This document shows, one piece after another, positions 11,498 to 22,409 of a DNA stretch of 64,000 nt. Positions within the stretch are counted from its first letter, which is position 1; each line of letters begins with the position of its first letter. The notes beneath the pieces were generated by a model. The model was not told where the DNA came from. It saw nothing but the letters and a program-made list of their open reading frames with translations, and ran no database searches. Position numbers and translations under genes: made by a program. The DNA is from Patellaria atrata CBS 101060 (taxonomy: Eukaryota; Ascomycota; Dothideomycetes; Patellariales; Patellariaceae): contig MU006100.1 in NCBI GenBank assembly GCA_010093705.1, positions 124,001-188,000 of the forward strand, read 5' to 3'.

Positions 11498-11954
11498 CTT
11501 CCCGCAACGCAAAAGGATTAAAGTCCCCCCTCACTCACGCTCATAGATCCATAGATCCATAGATCCAAAACATAACAGCATACGCATCGCACCGCCCGTG
11601 ACAGCGCCCGCCCATCCATACCATCCAACTCCGGTATTAGAGTACATGATAAAAAACCACCTTGGCGGTTCGAAAAAAAGACATTAAACTTTTTTCTGCG
11701 CGAGGCGCAAGTTTCGGGACATGAGTGAGTATTAAAAGGAGAAATTAAGGAAAATTTGAAGAGAATGACTGAGGAAAAGGAGAGTTTCCACACGGGTGAC
11801 ATGATCTTTCTTGGGAGGCGCGTGGAAGAGACCAGTTTCCCTTGGGAAGTGTATTTCAACTTCTGCAGTATGGTCATAACTGGAATGTCCCCCATAACAG
11901 GAGTCGTAGGCGGGTTAGTGACAAGATAGAAAGTGAGATATTTCTGATGGAAGA

Positions 11955-13704
11955 CTACGAGGTTGGAGAGAGAGACCTGTTTGACAGTGGCGTCCCGGCT
12001 CTACTATCATTTACCATCTCCGACATCTTCATTCTCTTCGGCTTCGGGCCGACCTCCGCCTCAAGCTCTTCCACCCGCCTCTTTAACTCGGTTTCCCGTG
12101 TCTGAGATTCGTCTATCTCGGACCTAAGTTTTGACTCGGTTTCTCGAGCCATCAGCTCATTTCTTCGGGCATCCTGCTCGCTAGCTTCGAGTTCAGCCAC
12201 ACGTTCTCTGAAGAGATTATTGATTACTTCCAGCTCAGCAACGCGCGTCTTCAGAGCTTCGTATGTTGCAGGAGGCTCGAGGTGGGAACCATTGATAGAA
12301 GAAGCAGAGGGAGAAGGTTGTCGGAAGTTGAAGCTAGGGAATGTAGGTAGAGAAGGTGAGTTGTGCATGTCAGCGTGTCCGTTCAACGTTACCCCATCGA
12401 AGAGGTGCTGAGGTGCGATGTTGGATGGATGATGTGCAGGTGTACCGGTGCGAGATACAGGTGAGTTGGAACGGTCAGACAATCCTCCTGAGACATTACG
12501 AGGACCAGGAATACCCCGGTGTAGAAAGTGGTTTGGAGGTATTGCGCCATCAGGGTGGGCAGCTGCTAAACCATTGCCGTTACCATCGCCAGAGATCTAT
12601 TGATTCGAAGATGGTTAGGGAATGCTGAAGGTAGTAAAACGGTATTCTCAGCTTACCCTCTTCTTCGACGGTTGTCCAGCAGTTTTCACTCTGTTGCGAC
12701 TCTTTATAACATCGGTTTTTAAGCTTATCGGTCGAGGTCTACCATGCAACTTGAGGAAAAGGCCACAGGCGTTGCAGAGGACGGAGCCAACCTCATCGCG
12801 GCGCCATAGAGGAGTTGTACTCGTTGTGCAGTTTTGGCATATGGGCTGTTGATTAAGGTCAGCCAAAGTCGCGGCCATCGAAAGGCGTGGTGAAAAGCTG
12901 TGCGAGTTTGCTATCGATATTGATTGATGATGCGATAGCGATAAGACAAGCGTGCACCAGCGAAGAAATTTTGGCGTGGTACGGAGGTACAGGTACGGTA
13001 CTGTGAGGTGGAGAGTGCCGCCCACCTGCCAAACGCGAATCTCTCGGGGAAACTACGATCAACTTACAGGAGCATTTCCTTGGCCCGCAGGCGTTGCAGC
13101 AGGCGCCGCTGTAGCATAAGTCATGCTGTGACCGACATTGAAGGGCCTATTTCACAAAATTTTTTGTTAGAAAAATGTGTGAACTGAAAGGAAGAAAAAA
13201 AAGTGAAAAGATTGCTGATTGCGAGGTTCGATAACAACAAATCGACCAGGCCGTCTCGCTTCTGCCACCTGCAACACCTGAAGCCCACCTGACCAATGGA
13301 CATCTGCTCCATTATGCACGCCATCTAAGCTGTGAAACTCGTATGTTTTATTCTAGATAACAGCTTGTCTCTTTCCCATCTTGTCTAGAACCCTCTTGGT
13401 TATGCGAGAACACGCACCTTGAAACATTGTTTTCCGTGGGCACCGAAGAAGCAAGATTGGCCAGGGCGGACAGAGCTGGTAGGTGTACTGAGGGATTGCT
13501 GCTATGCCTCTGCTGGGAGTACTGTATGGAAGTCTGAGTAGATGCAGCGGACGAGGGACGAGAGATTTCGTGTCCAATCGAGGGTAGAGCACGTCTGTCT
13601 TCCGTTGAAGCTGTTGTGAAGGGAGAAAGATCTCTGACGGAAAGGGAGGATGGTGGACGGAAGTTGTCGATGCCCGTAGGCGGAGGGAGTAATGAGGTAG
13701 CCAC
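11955..13704 (-). CDS. areB: AreB/Asd4-type GATA transcription factor (5' end unresolved)
   Basis: Four exons are supported: 13418-13704 (5' end open), 13068-13146, 12657-12845 and 11955-12596, giving 398 residues counted from 13704. The single GATA finger is CQNC-x17-CNAC followed by the basic LKLHGRPRP tail. The last exon encodes a heptad-patterned coiled coil ([20 protein letters not shown] onward). An N-terminal GATA finger plus C-terminal leucine zipper is the signature of Aspergillus AreB, Neurospora Asd4 and yeast Dal80/Gzf3, which modulate nitrogen-catabolite genes. The acceptor and donor phases all agree. No in-frame ATG exists in the first exon: the frame is open back to a TGA near 13755 and the codon at a likely homologous start is GTG (13702-13704). 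Either an upstream coding exon, a non-AUG start or a shorter product is used. An ATG at 12876-12878, inside the intron before the finger, is in frame and would give a 287-residue form. Confidence 0.88.
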
Positions 13705-15390
13705 AGTTGAAGCCGTAGTGAGTGATAGAAAGAGAAACGCTAGGAAGAGCGTTTCTCAGGATGTAGGAGGGACGGGAGGGGTTATCAGATACACAGAGCT
13801 CTGTATTCAAACAGAAACTCCTATTAAAGAAGGATTATAATCCTTCTTAAACCCGTGTTATTGGACTTTGGATAAACGAATGACAGGTTGAACGAGTGAC
13901 TTGGAACCAAAAGAATGGCAAGAAGAACGAAAGGATGTTACTGTTCCCAAGGAACGTGGATGCTGGAGGTAATTGAGGAAACAAAGACTTAAAGGTACTT
14001 TTTGGAGGTACCAGGCGCGTCTAAGGGGGACGCCAGGGATGTTGCAACTGTCGACAATCACTTCACTTTTGGGCCGGCACATTTAATCTGGGCATTCTGT
14101 ATTATTCTCAATTTGTGGGCGATTCGATTATTACCGCATTGATACACACTACTGCACTGTTCTAATAAATTCTCCGTGGAGGAATCGTGTGTTTGTCTAG
14201 GGTAGAATAAGGGAACCAAGCTATGGATGCCACGATTATGTTTCCTACGCGGTTGGAGGATAGCAGACAACCACTTGAAACACAATTCTACGAATATTTT
14301 AAACGTTCAGCTGGAAACATTTGCGTCTTCCCCCTCCAAGCAGGATAATTGAAAGCTGTTCATGTTATCCCATAAGCTGCTTAAGGGGCTTGTTTTAATC
14401 TTTTTAATCTCGGGAGGCGCCAATCATCGTATCGCCAAACTTCCCGTCTATCTGTTATCGGTACCGCCCCCAGATCAGCCTCCAGATGACGGGAGAAAGC
14501 AGAACTCTATATCCAATCAGGAGACAATTCGCCTTGATGAATGTTAGTCACGTACAATTTTGACCGTTGAGTGAACGCATGTTCATGATAGCTTCGGCCA
14601 CTTGTTCCTCCATTCTGACGCTCCAACTCTCCTTGAATCCTCCCATGAGATTTTATATACCCTAAGGCCACTGGAGGAGATTCCAATTGTGCGGAAATAA
14701 TGCAATTCATAAACAAGCACGTAATTAACAAGATACGGGTGTCAGCCGTGGGAGCACAACGGCTTTCTTGAGAAAAAAAAGGGGCTCCATGGTTTTGATG
14801 ATGTGCAGCAGGCTCAAGGGGTCCTAGCCGGAATCCGGTTAAGTTTCTGATTGGCTATTTGTGCCATAGTAAACAACTTTTGTCGAGTGGCGAGAACTTC
14901 GCATGAACTTCAACTTCAAATTGAGTATTGAATCTTGAGAACTTTTGGAATTGAATACTGGGGTTCACACTGCTAGTGTGCAGAAAAGAGCGCCAACAGC
15001 GTACCGACGTACACAAGGCCTCCTGTCCCTAATTACTATCATACCATACCAAGGTACAGTACGAAAGTATACATCCTTTCTCAGCGAATCTTAACGGCTT
15101 TCATATCTGTTGGTCCAGAAAGGCAGAATGCCTTAATATCTCTTGCGATAAGGTATTTCGAAAGATGGATATATGTGCATAAGCGCGGACTATAAACAAT
15201 TCGAGCGGTTAACTGCTTCGCTAGATAGAAATAATTGGTCAGATTAAGCGCGAAGGCCGCGGTCAGTATTTTTGCGGTCTGTGCGCTACGCTACCCTTGA
15301 GCTTCAGGTTTGACGTAAACGGACACAAGGGGAATATCTGCACGAGTGAATGACAGAGCTGAATGCCTTCATCAACGTTTTCACCAAAAT
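13705..15390. promoter_or_regulatory. Divergent intergenic region between areB and LSB6
   Basis: About 1.7 kb separate the two divergent genes. It must contain both promoters and possibly an unidentified first exon of areB. A perfect 22-bp palindrome lies at 13827-13848. The GGTACAGTAC element near 15051 recurs elsewhere in the window. An in-frame ATG 45 bp upstream of the chosen LSB6 start also lies here. Nothing else is recognised. Confidence 0.5.
13827..13848. repeat. 22-bp perfect palindrome upstream of areB
   Basis: AAGAAGGATTA is followed immediately by its reverse complement TAATCCTTCTT, with no spacer. It could bind a dimeric regulator or form a hairpin in an areB leader transcript. 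The core is seen directly; any function is inference. Confidence 0.8.
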
Positions 15391-17753
15391 ATGCGCAAAT
15401 CAAGACCGGCTACTTCTGGATATGCACGAATAGCGCAAGCAGAAGAAGAAGAGGAAGACGATGACCCAGGTTATTCTGAAGATGACAATCCGCAAAGGGG
15501 CAACAAGACACTTTCAACCTCAGGAACACGATATGCCCCCATCCAACAACCCCGGCGACAGAGTCGAATGCAAATCCCCGATGCGTTGTCATCTACTACA
15601 CAGAAGCATGTCCCAGCTGGTCGACGGCAGCGAAGCAACTCCAGTGTCGATATCAAAGCTATCAACGCCCGACTGGAGAGATGGGCGGATGAGATAGCTT
15701 CCAAATTCAAAATTCGGAGGATAAAGGGGAAGACACAAGAGGAAGAGGAATTGGAGATTCATCACTCAGTGTTCCAAACTCCAGATTGGATACGTCCTGC
15801 AACAGCCGAAACCCTTGCTACCTATGATGCACAAGTGTCAGAAGACCGACTTGCAAAAGAACAATTCGATGAGTTGGTGGAGAGCGTTAGGGTAGCTATC
15901 GAGATTGGTATGCACCCAAAGTTGATATCTCAAGGAAGCTCTGGCAGTTACTTTGCTCGGAACTCCGACGGGAAGGTCGTCGGAGTCTTCAAGCCTAAAG
16001 ATGAAGAACCATATGCTTCCCGTAATCCGAAATGGACAAAATGGATACATCGAAATCTATTCCCATTTTTCTTCGGTCGAGCATGCCTTATTCCTAATCT
16101 GAGCTACATCTCAGAAGCCGCAGCATACGTCCTTGATACACAACTACGTACAAATATTGTACCTTATACGGACATAGTGTCCTTATCCTCTAAATCTTTT
16201 TACTATGACTATTGGGATCGGAGGGCGTACTATAGAAAAAGAAAACCATTTCCGGAGAAGGTAGGAAGTTTTCAAGCGTTCCTGAAAGGGTACAAGGACG
16301 CGAATATATTTCTTAAGCAGCATCCTTGGCCTGATCAACATAGTTCGAGTTCACGTGGTCCAGAAGGCTCAAAGAAGAAAAGGAGACGCTGGGCTGCTGA
16401 TTGTCGCCCAGGTCCGGCGCAATCTGACGATGAAGATGACTTGGATAGTGATCATGATTCAGAAGAATCGAGAAGGAAGATATTCTGGACGGACGAACTA
16501 CAACAATCGTTGCGGGAACAGTTAGAAAAGCTTGTAATTTTGGACTATATCATGAGAAATACGGATAGAGGGCTAGACAACTGGATGATAAAGATTGACG
16601 AACACACAGAAACGGCCAGCATTGTTGCTGAACCACCGAAAGAGGGACATTTTACGAACGAACAATCAACGGACAACGACAAGAGAAGCTCAAAGCCGTA
16701 CGCGGATCCGTATAAACGCCAAGACCCTATGGTAGCAACCAGTAGATCCACCACTCCTGCAAATTCCGCGCCCTCGCCGATTATTCGTCTTGGGGCCATT
16801 GATAATAGCTTATCATGGCCCTGGAAGCATCCAGATGCGGTAAGTTTTTAAGGTCAAGTCTATGTTGATTTCACTGATAATTGTCACAGTGGCGAAGCTA
16901 TCCGTTCGGTTGGCTATTCCTACCAGTGTCCTTGATCGGCCAACCATTTTCAGAATCTACTAGACAACATTTCCTCCCGCTTTTGACGTCTAAGAAGTGG
17001 TGGAGTGACACACAGGTAGCGTTACGGCGTGTTTTCACCCAAGATGCTGACTTCAAGGAGCGAATGTATGCACGACAAATTGCTGTCATGAAAGGACAAG
17101 CATGGAATGTTGTTGAAACATTGAAAACACCCGATCATGGTCCACTAGAGCTGACACGCCGCGCTCGAGTTTGCGTATGGGATGATTTAGTGGATGTCCC
17201 TACTGTTGTTCCAATGCGAGTTCCATCTGGAGAGATGGCGCGTAACATGAACGGGCGATTGGATGAAGAAGAAGAGATGGATATCAGTGCAGCTTACGCA
17301 TCGGCACCGCAGCCACAACATGATCTCCTCGAAATTGGAAGTCCGCCACAAGACATGGCGAAAGGGAACAGATTCAACCTTTCAAGAGAATCGAGTTCAC
17401 AAGATGTTAGGAAGCCAAAAGATGCGCCCAGTGCACCTATTTCTCCCACTGATTCGCGCAATGTTTCCTGGACTTCAACGACAAAATCTACTCGACCTCA
17501 AAGCGCATTTCATTCTCGACCTAGAATGAGCTACGAAGAACCCCGTCGATATAGTCGAAACAGCGATAAAGGGCGAAGACGCTTTTCATTCTCTACACGG
17601 AGAAGTAGCAACCCTTTCTTGATGGGGGATGATGATTTGGAGGGAGACCTTGGTTATGCGGCGGCAGAGGATATGGAAGGGAATCGTAAAAAGGTTATTG
17701 TCGAGCGGCTTGAGGCGGTCAAAAGCAAGAATCCAGTGTTTACATGGTGTTAA
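15391..17753 (+). CDS. LSB6: Type II phosphatidylinositol 4-kinase
   Basis: Two exons, 15391-16839 and 16890-17753, joined across a 50-nt intron inside WKHPDA/WRSYPFGW, give 770 residues. The protein should phosphorylate phosphatidylinositol at position 4 on endosomal, vacuolar and plasma membranes, as yeast Lsb6 does. The nucleotide-binding loop is QGSSGSYF near residue 181, followed by GVFKPKDEEPYA with the conserved lysine. The catalytic element is NTDRGLDNW at about 390-398. Typical family stretches NPKWTKW and FGRACLIPNLSYISEAAA are intact. An acidic, disordered insert (about 325-355) and a Ser/Arg-rich C-terminal half are common in filamentous fungi. I chose ATG 15391 because it directly precedes the conserved SGYARIAQAEEE start; an in-frame ATG at 15346 would add 15 residues. 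SNF2 and PMS1 genes follow on the same strand. Confidence 0.92.
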
Positions 17754-18436
17754 GAGCTATTCATGACATGTGAGCATAGCGCAGGGGAACGACTTTTTAT
17801 AATAGCGCTTGTGTTATTGATGGGATATGCTGCAAGGCATCCACATGTGGGCCATTATTAGTAGCCTTTGGATAGGTTCAACGTGTAATTATACAACATT
17901 TGTACAAAAGTTGAAATAGATATATGAAAAAGTGTCCTACTGAATAGTAACTACCTTATGTCTCTAGCTATCGAGGTTGAGAGGAGCCTCCTCACAAGGC
18001 GCCAGCGTTGGAAAGCACGGACCCTCTCACACGTTGACAAGTCATGCATATCATCACTACGGGATGAACCTCGAGGTACTTTAGTAGTTAGGTATCAGCG
18101 ACTTCGGATAAACTACCATGTGACTACATTAACACATAGAAACGTCAAGAAGGAAAACGTTCTGCAAGTGATGTCGATTGTCTGTTTGTCGAATTTGTTA
18201 CTACCCGCCACCTTGAAAACCTGTGGCGCAGCCCTCGACAGTCCATCTTACTCATGACTCCGTTCTCTTCTTACACCATCATCCGCATCGCTATTTCGTC
18301 TAGCTATCCATTTCTTGAATGCTCAAGAGTTTGGGGTGTGTAATGAGAAGTCCTTGTGCGGGGGAATAACGCTCGTTGCGCCTGAGGGTGTAACTTCAAC
18401 GGAAGTTCCACTGTTCAAGATCAGCATATCAGCAAG
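17754..18436. other. Intergenic region between LSB6 and the SNF2 gene
   Basis: This 683-bp stretch contains the LSB6 3' end and the SNF2 promoter. No gene, repeat or strong promoter element is recognised. Confidence 0.5.
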
Positions 18437-21400
18437 ATGAATCCCGCACAACTTCTCAACCTGAAACCCTTTGCAAAGGCCAATGGTGATTCCCTTTCTC
18501 CTAAATCCAAGTCGCCATCCCCTCACGCCTCTTCAGCCTCAATGTTTTCAACATCTCAGCAGCCTGCATTTCAACCTACCATGCAGTCAACAGTAGTAGA
18601 AGATCTTACTCCCGACACTCCTGGAGATCCATTTCCTTACTCTAATCAGTTCTTCGTCGACGATAATACTCTTTTGGACGACAATTTTCTAACAGTTGGC
18701 TCTGAAGCACGTCAAGGTATCAACCAAGCCAACGGCTATGGAGATAATGCGAACTTCCGCTCTCCCCAGTTCGACCCAAATGCTCTACTCAATCCTAGAG
18801 CTACTGCAAAGCGTCCGCAGGACACTTTCCATCAGAACGACTTGAACGATTTTACCCCAAACTTGGGTATGGGAAGCATGATAGAGCGCATGCACAATGT
18901 TTCCACTCGCGAGGAACAGCCCAAGAAGAAATTGAAAGCTAATATTGATGAATCCGACAATCGTTTTATAAAGTCAACGTTTGAGGGTCACGCTCAGAAT
19001 GGTATTATTGGTGAGCATCTCAAGGAACTTCGTGAACAGGGAAGGAAGGAAAATGGAAAGTCTCATGTTGTGGACCTTACAGCAGGTAAGAAGAGATATT
19101 CGCTTGAGTAGTTGTATGACATTGGCTTAACGTATAAAGGTGATGAGACCGATGACGACGTCATTATCACATATGATCGCTCTGATCAAGAAATATGTCT
19201 TGGAAGACTCGAAAAAGCTTTCGTCCAGGCGTTTCTAATCCCAACGCCTAAATTGGGTTCTAGCTTAGGAAACCATGCGATGTGGCCTCCCCTTAAGGTT
19301 GAACTTCGTCGTCGAGTATCCACAGACTCCGTCATCACTGTAATTGATCCGGCTGGAAAACCATTCGGTAAGCTGGATGTTCGGACTTCTATGGCTTTAT
19401 CACCGATGATGGATGCCGTGAAAACCAATAAGATCCGGCTTCAAGCTCGTCTTATCGCGCATAAAAAGAAACCAGGAGAATCTCCAGGCCAGTCGTGCTC
19501 AAAACTATTAGAGGTAATCATCGTAATCTATTCTCCTCGTAAGATGGCTCCTGGTATCGGAAAATTTCTCAGTCAAAAGCAATTGTGGCTTCGTGAACCC
19601 GCCAATCCAGATCGCGGCGTGGAATATATCAACCCGCAGCAAGAGCATCTTGTTATGGTTCAAAAGACAGTGACTCGCGGAGCGGCATCAAACTCCTCAG
19701 GCGGACAACTGCAAAACACATTCGTCACCCGCACTGCAGAAGAGGTCCGCTCTGACGTAATCAACATGTTCGACAGTCTTACTCCAACCGAGGACCTACC
19801 GGAGATGGAACAGGATTCTCGGGTAATAACTCCTTTACTGAAGCACCAAAAGCAAGGTCTATATTTTATGGTGGATAGGGAGAAAGATTATAGTATTGAA
19901 GAGAATGGTAGTGATAAGAACTCCTTGTGGCGCGTCAAATTCGCAGTTAACGGCCAGAGGGTGTACTACAATGTTATAACTGGTGAGTAGTGAGGATCAT
20001 TTTGGATAACTGTCGTCTTACTGCGTTAGGTAACGAGTTTCGTACAAAGCCTCCTCCAGTCCTCGGTGGGATTCTTGCAGACATGATGGGTCTGGGGAAG
20101 ACATTAAGCATTCTCTCACTCATCACGTCCACCATGGATGCGGCGGCCCACTGGGCGACTCTATCTCCTCAACAATTCCCTGATAGACCACCACTTCTAC
20201 TTAATTCCAAAGCAACACTTCTCGTTGCGCCTGTATCCACAATGACAAATTGGGAAGAACAAATCCGGACTCATCTACAACCAAATTCGGTAAAAGCTTA
20301 CATCTACCACGGATCAAACAGAAAACAAGATGTTAAAGAGTTAGCGACTTACGACATAGTCATCACAACCTACAGTACTATTGCCGCCGATTCGGATAAT
20401 AAGAGATTTCGGGTGAGACCAATTGACCAGACGAACTGGTTTCGAATTGTCCTTGATGAAGGACATATGATTCGCACTCAATCATCACGTCAATCACAAA
20501 CCGTTTGCGCTTTATCAGCACAGCGTAGATGGGCCGTGACAGGTACACCCGTACAGAATCGTCTTGATGATTTAGGGGCTTTGATCAAGTTCTTACGCAT
20601 CAAGCCCTTCGATGAAAAAGGAGCCTTCCAACAATTTATTATGGCACCCTTTAAGAATGCTGATCCAGAAATCCTCCCCAAGCTGCGGCTACTGGTGGAT
20701 AGTATTACAATCCGCCGATTGAAGGATAGGATCGATCTTCCACCGCGTCATGACATAATCATCAAACTGGAGTTCTCCGAAGAGGAACGATTGCTCTATG
20801 AATGGTTTGCTAGAGATTCAGCGCAAAAAGTACGTGCCGTTACCCAACAGCGCAAAGATCAAAAGAGCTTGGGTGGAAAGACGTATGTCCACATCTTGCG
20901 AGCTATTCTTCGACTTCGCCTTCTGTGCGCACATGGGCAAGAGCTTCTGAGTGATGAGGATATGAAAATGACAGAAGGACTCAGTGCTAGCAGTGCGATC
21001 GATTTAGGTGATGACGAGGATGAAGAGAAACCAGCTTTGACGCCCAAGCAAGCTTATGACATGCTTCATCTACTGAAAGAGAGTGAGAATGATGAGTGCA
21101 GCATGTGCCGCACAAGGCTATTTCAGAAGGAGACGGACGACATTCCAGAGCCAAGGAGCGATAATATTATCGGCCATATGACGCCTTGTTATCAAATCGT
21201 ATGCCCATCATGTATAGAGGACTTCTTGGCCATGATGTCGGTACGAGCCAGCCCGGATAATTACATGACATGTCCTCTTTGCGAGCAGTACGTCAAATGC
21301 TCATTATTCGAGCTCACCTTTGATAAGTTGGAGGAAGAGGAAGCTACACGCAACCGTATCCGCGATAACCCGAAACTTGCTCGACAACTTAATCGTTATA

Positions 21401-21957
21401 GTGGACCTCATACGAAGACAAAGGCTTTGCTTAACTCATTGCTCACTGACCAGCAATGGAGTCTGAACCATCCCGAAGAACCTCCTATTAAGAGTGTCGT
21501 CTTCTCTGGCTGGACCACTCATTTAGACCTCGTTGCTTTGGCGCTTGAGGATAATCATTTGAAGTACACTAGGCTCGATGGGCGCATGTCTCGCCAGGCT
21601 AGGTCTGAATCTATGAAGGTTTTCCGAGAAGACCCTGCTATCTGTATCATCCTGATCTCGATTTCAGCAGGTGGTTTAGGTCTTAATCTCACAACAGCCA
21701 ACAAGGCGTATGTTATGGAACCACAATTCAATCCCGCCGCGGAAGCTCAAGCTGTCGATCGGGTTCACAGGTTGGGTCAAAAGCGCGAGGTCTATGTCAC
21801 AAGGTTCATTATGGATCGTAGTTTTGAGGAAAAGATGTTGGAACTTCAAAAGAAGAAACGCGATCTTGCTGATCTCAGCATGAATCGCAATGTCAAACTG
21901 GATAAGGAGGAAGCGGCGAGGCAGAAAATGGAGGAGTTGAAGAGTCTCTTTAGATGA
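18437..21957 (+). CDS. SNF2-family DNA translocase, Rad5/HLTF-like, with RING-like insert
   Basis: Three exons (18437-19085, 19140-19982, 20030-21957) give 1139 residues. The N-terminal 200 residues are disordered. Residues about 225-360 resemble the HIRAN-type region of fungal HLTF-like proteins (ICLGRLEKAFVQAF onward). The ATPase core has Walker A DMMGLGKT at about 515-522, DEGH at 640-643 and the helicase C lobe from about 961 to QAVDRVHRLGQKREVYV near 1072. Between the lobes lies a zinc-finger insert, CSMC at 854 and CPLC about 56 residues later, in the position of the Rad5/Rad16/HLTF RING. The usual His of the C3HC4 pattern is Gln here (CYQIVC), so ubiquitin-ligase activity is uncertain. 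Known relatives remodel stalled forks or chromatin in the nucleus. It lies 429 bp upstream of PMS1. Which yeast paralogue is closest (Rad5, Rad16 or Uls1) cannot be fixed by eye. Confidence 0.92.
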
Positions 21958-22386
21958 GTTTTTCGGAGCGGGAACGGGACGGTTAAAACCATGATTATAC
22001 CCTAGATGGTTGCATTGGGATGTACAACAGGTTTTCACGAGGTTATGGTTTCTTTTACCCGACGGATTTGCACCTATTTCTCCTCCGTATTGGGCTCTTC
22101 TATCTCTCCTAATGCTTACTATGGACATTTCTCTCAGGTGCATGGAAGCGAACAATGAGCATTCATACGGAGAATTGGCCCTTGTAGGCAATATTCATTG
22201 AGCGATCAAATCATACTTAGCTAGGCAAAAAGCATCAATTCATAATGAACATTCGATCTTGTACAGTGATCTACGTGATTGATATCTTGGCGTTGGGATG
22301 CGGGTTGACGTTAAGAGTGCGCGAACCACTTTACGCGACTGCAACACGTCCTAAGTTTGTTCATCTCTAAATAGTCATGGGTCGAT
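21958..22386. promoter_or_regulatory. SNF2-PMS1 intergenic region
   Basis: Only 429 bp separate the SNF2 stop from the PMS1 start. The interval holds the SNF2 terminator region and the PMS1 promoter, including the ACGCG element and the overlapping upstream frame. Confidence 0.5.
22333..22337 (+). promoter_or_regulatory. Possible MCB-like element in the PMS1 promoter
   Basis: An ACGCG core lies about 50 bp upstream of the PMS1 start. In yeasts this is the MluI cell-cycle box bound by MBF and is typical of replication and repair genes. A 5-base match alone is weak evidence. Confidence 0.25.
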
Positions 22387-22409
22387 ATGGCAACAATAAA
22401 GCCCATTGA
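22377..22409 (+). promoter_or_regulatory. Overlapping upstream reading frame at PMS1
   Basis: An ATG ten bases before the PMS1 start opens a 10-codon frame ending at TGA 22407-22409, in a different frame and overlapping the first PMS1 codons. If the transcript starts upstream of it, it would reduce PMS1 translation except by leaky scanning. The transcript start is unknown. Confidence 0.45.

Larger units (their letters stand above)
9848..11954. other. Convergent intergenic region with assembly gap
   Basis: This interval lies between the 3' ends of the KH gene (+) and areB (-). It contains a TC-rich tract at about 10333-10360, an AT dinucleotide run at about 10623-10643, the palindrome GGTATCTGATACC near 10855, a repeated GGTATCGTACT near 10943-10966, the 100-N gap, CCACAT repeats at about 11464-11490 and three copies of ATAGATCC near 11545-11568. 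No gene is visible. Confidence 0.6.
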
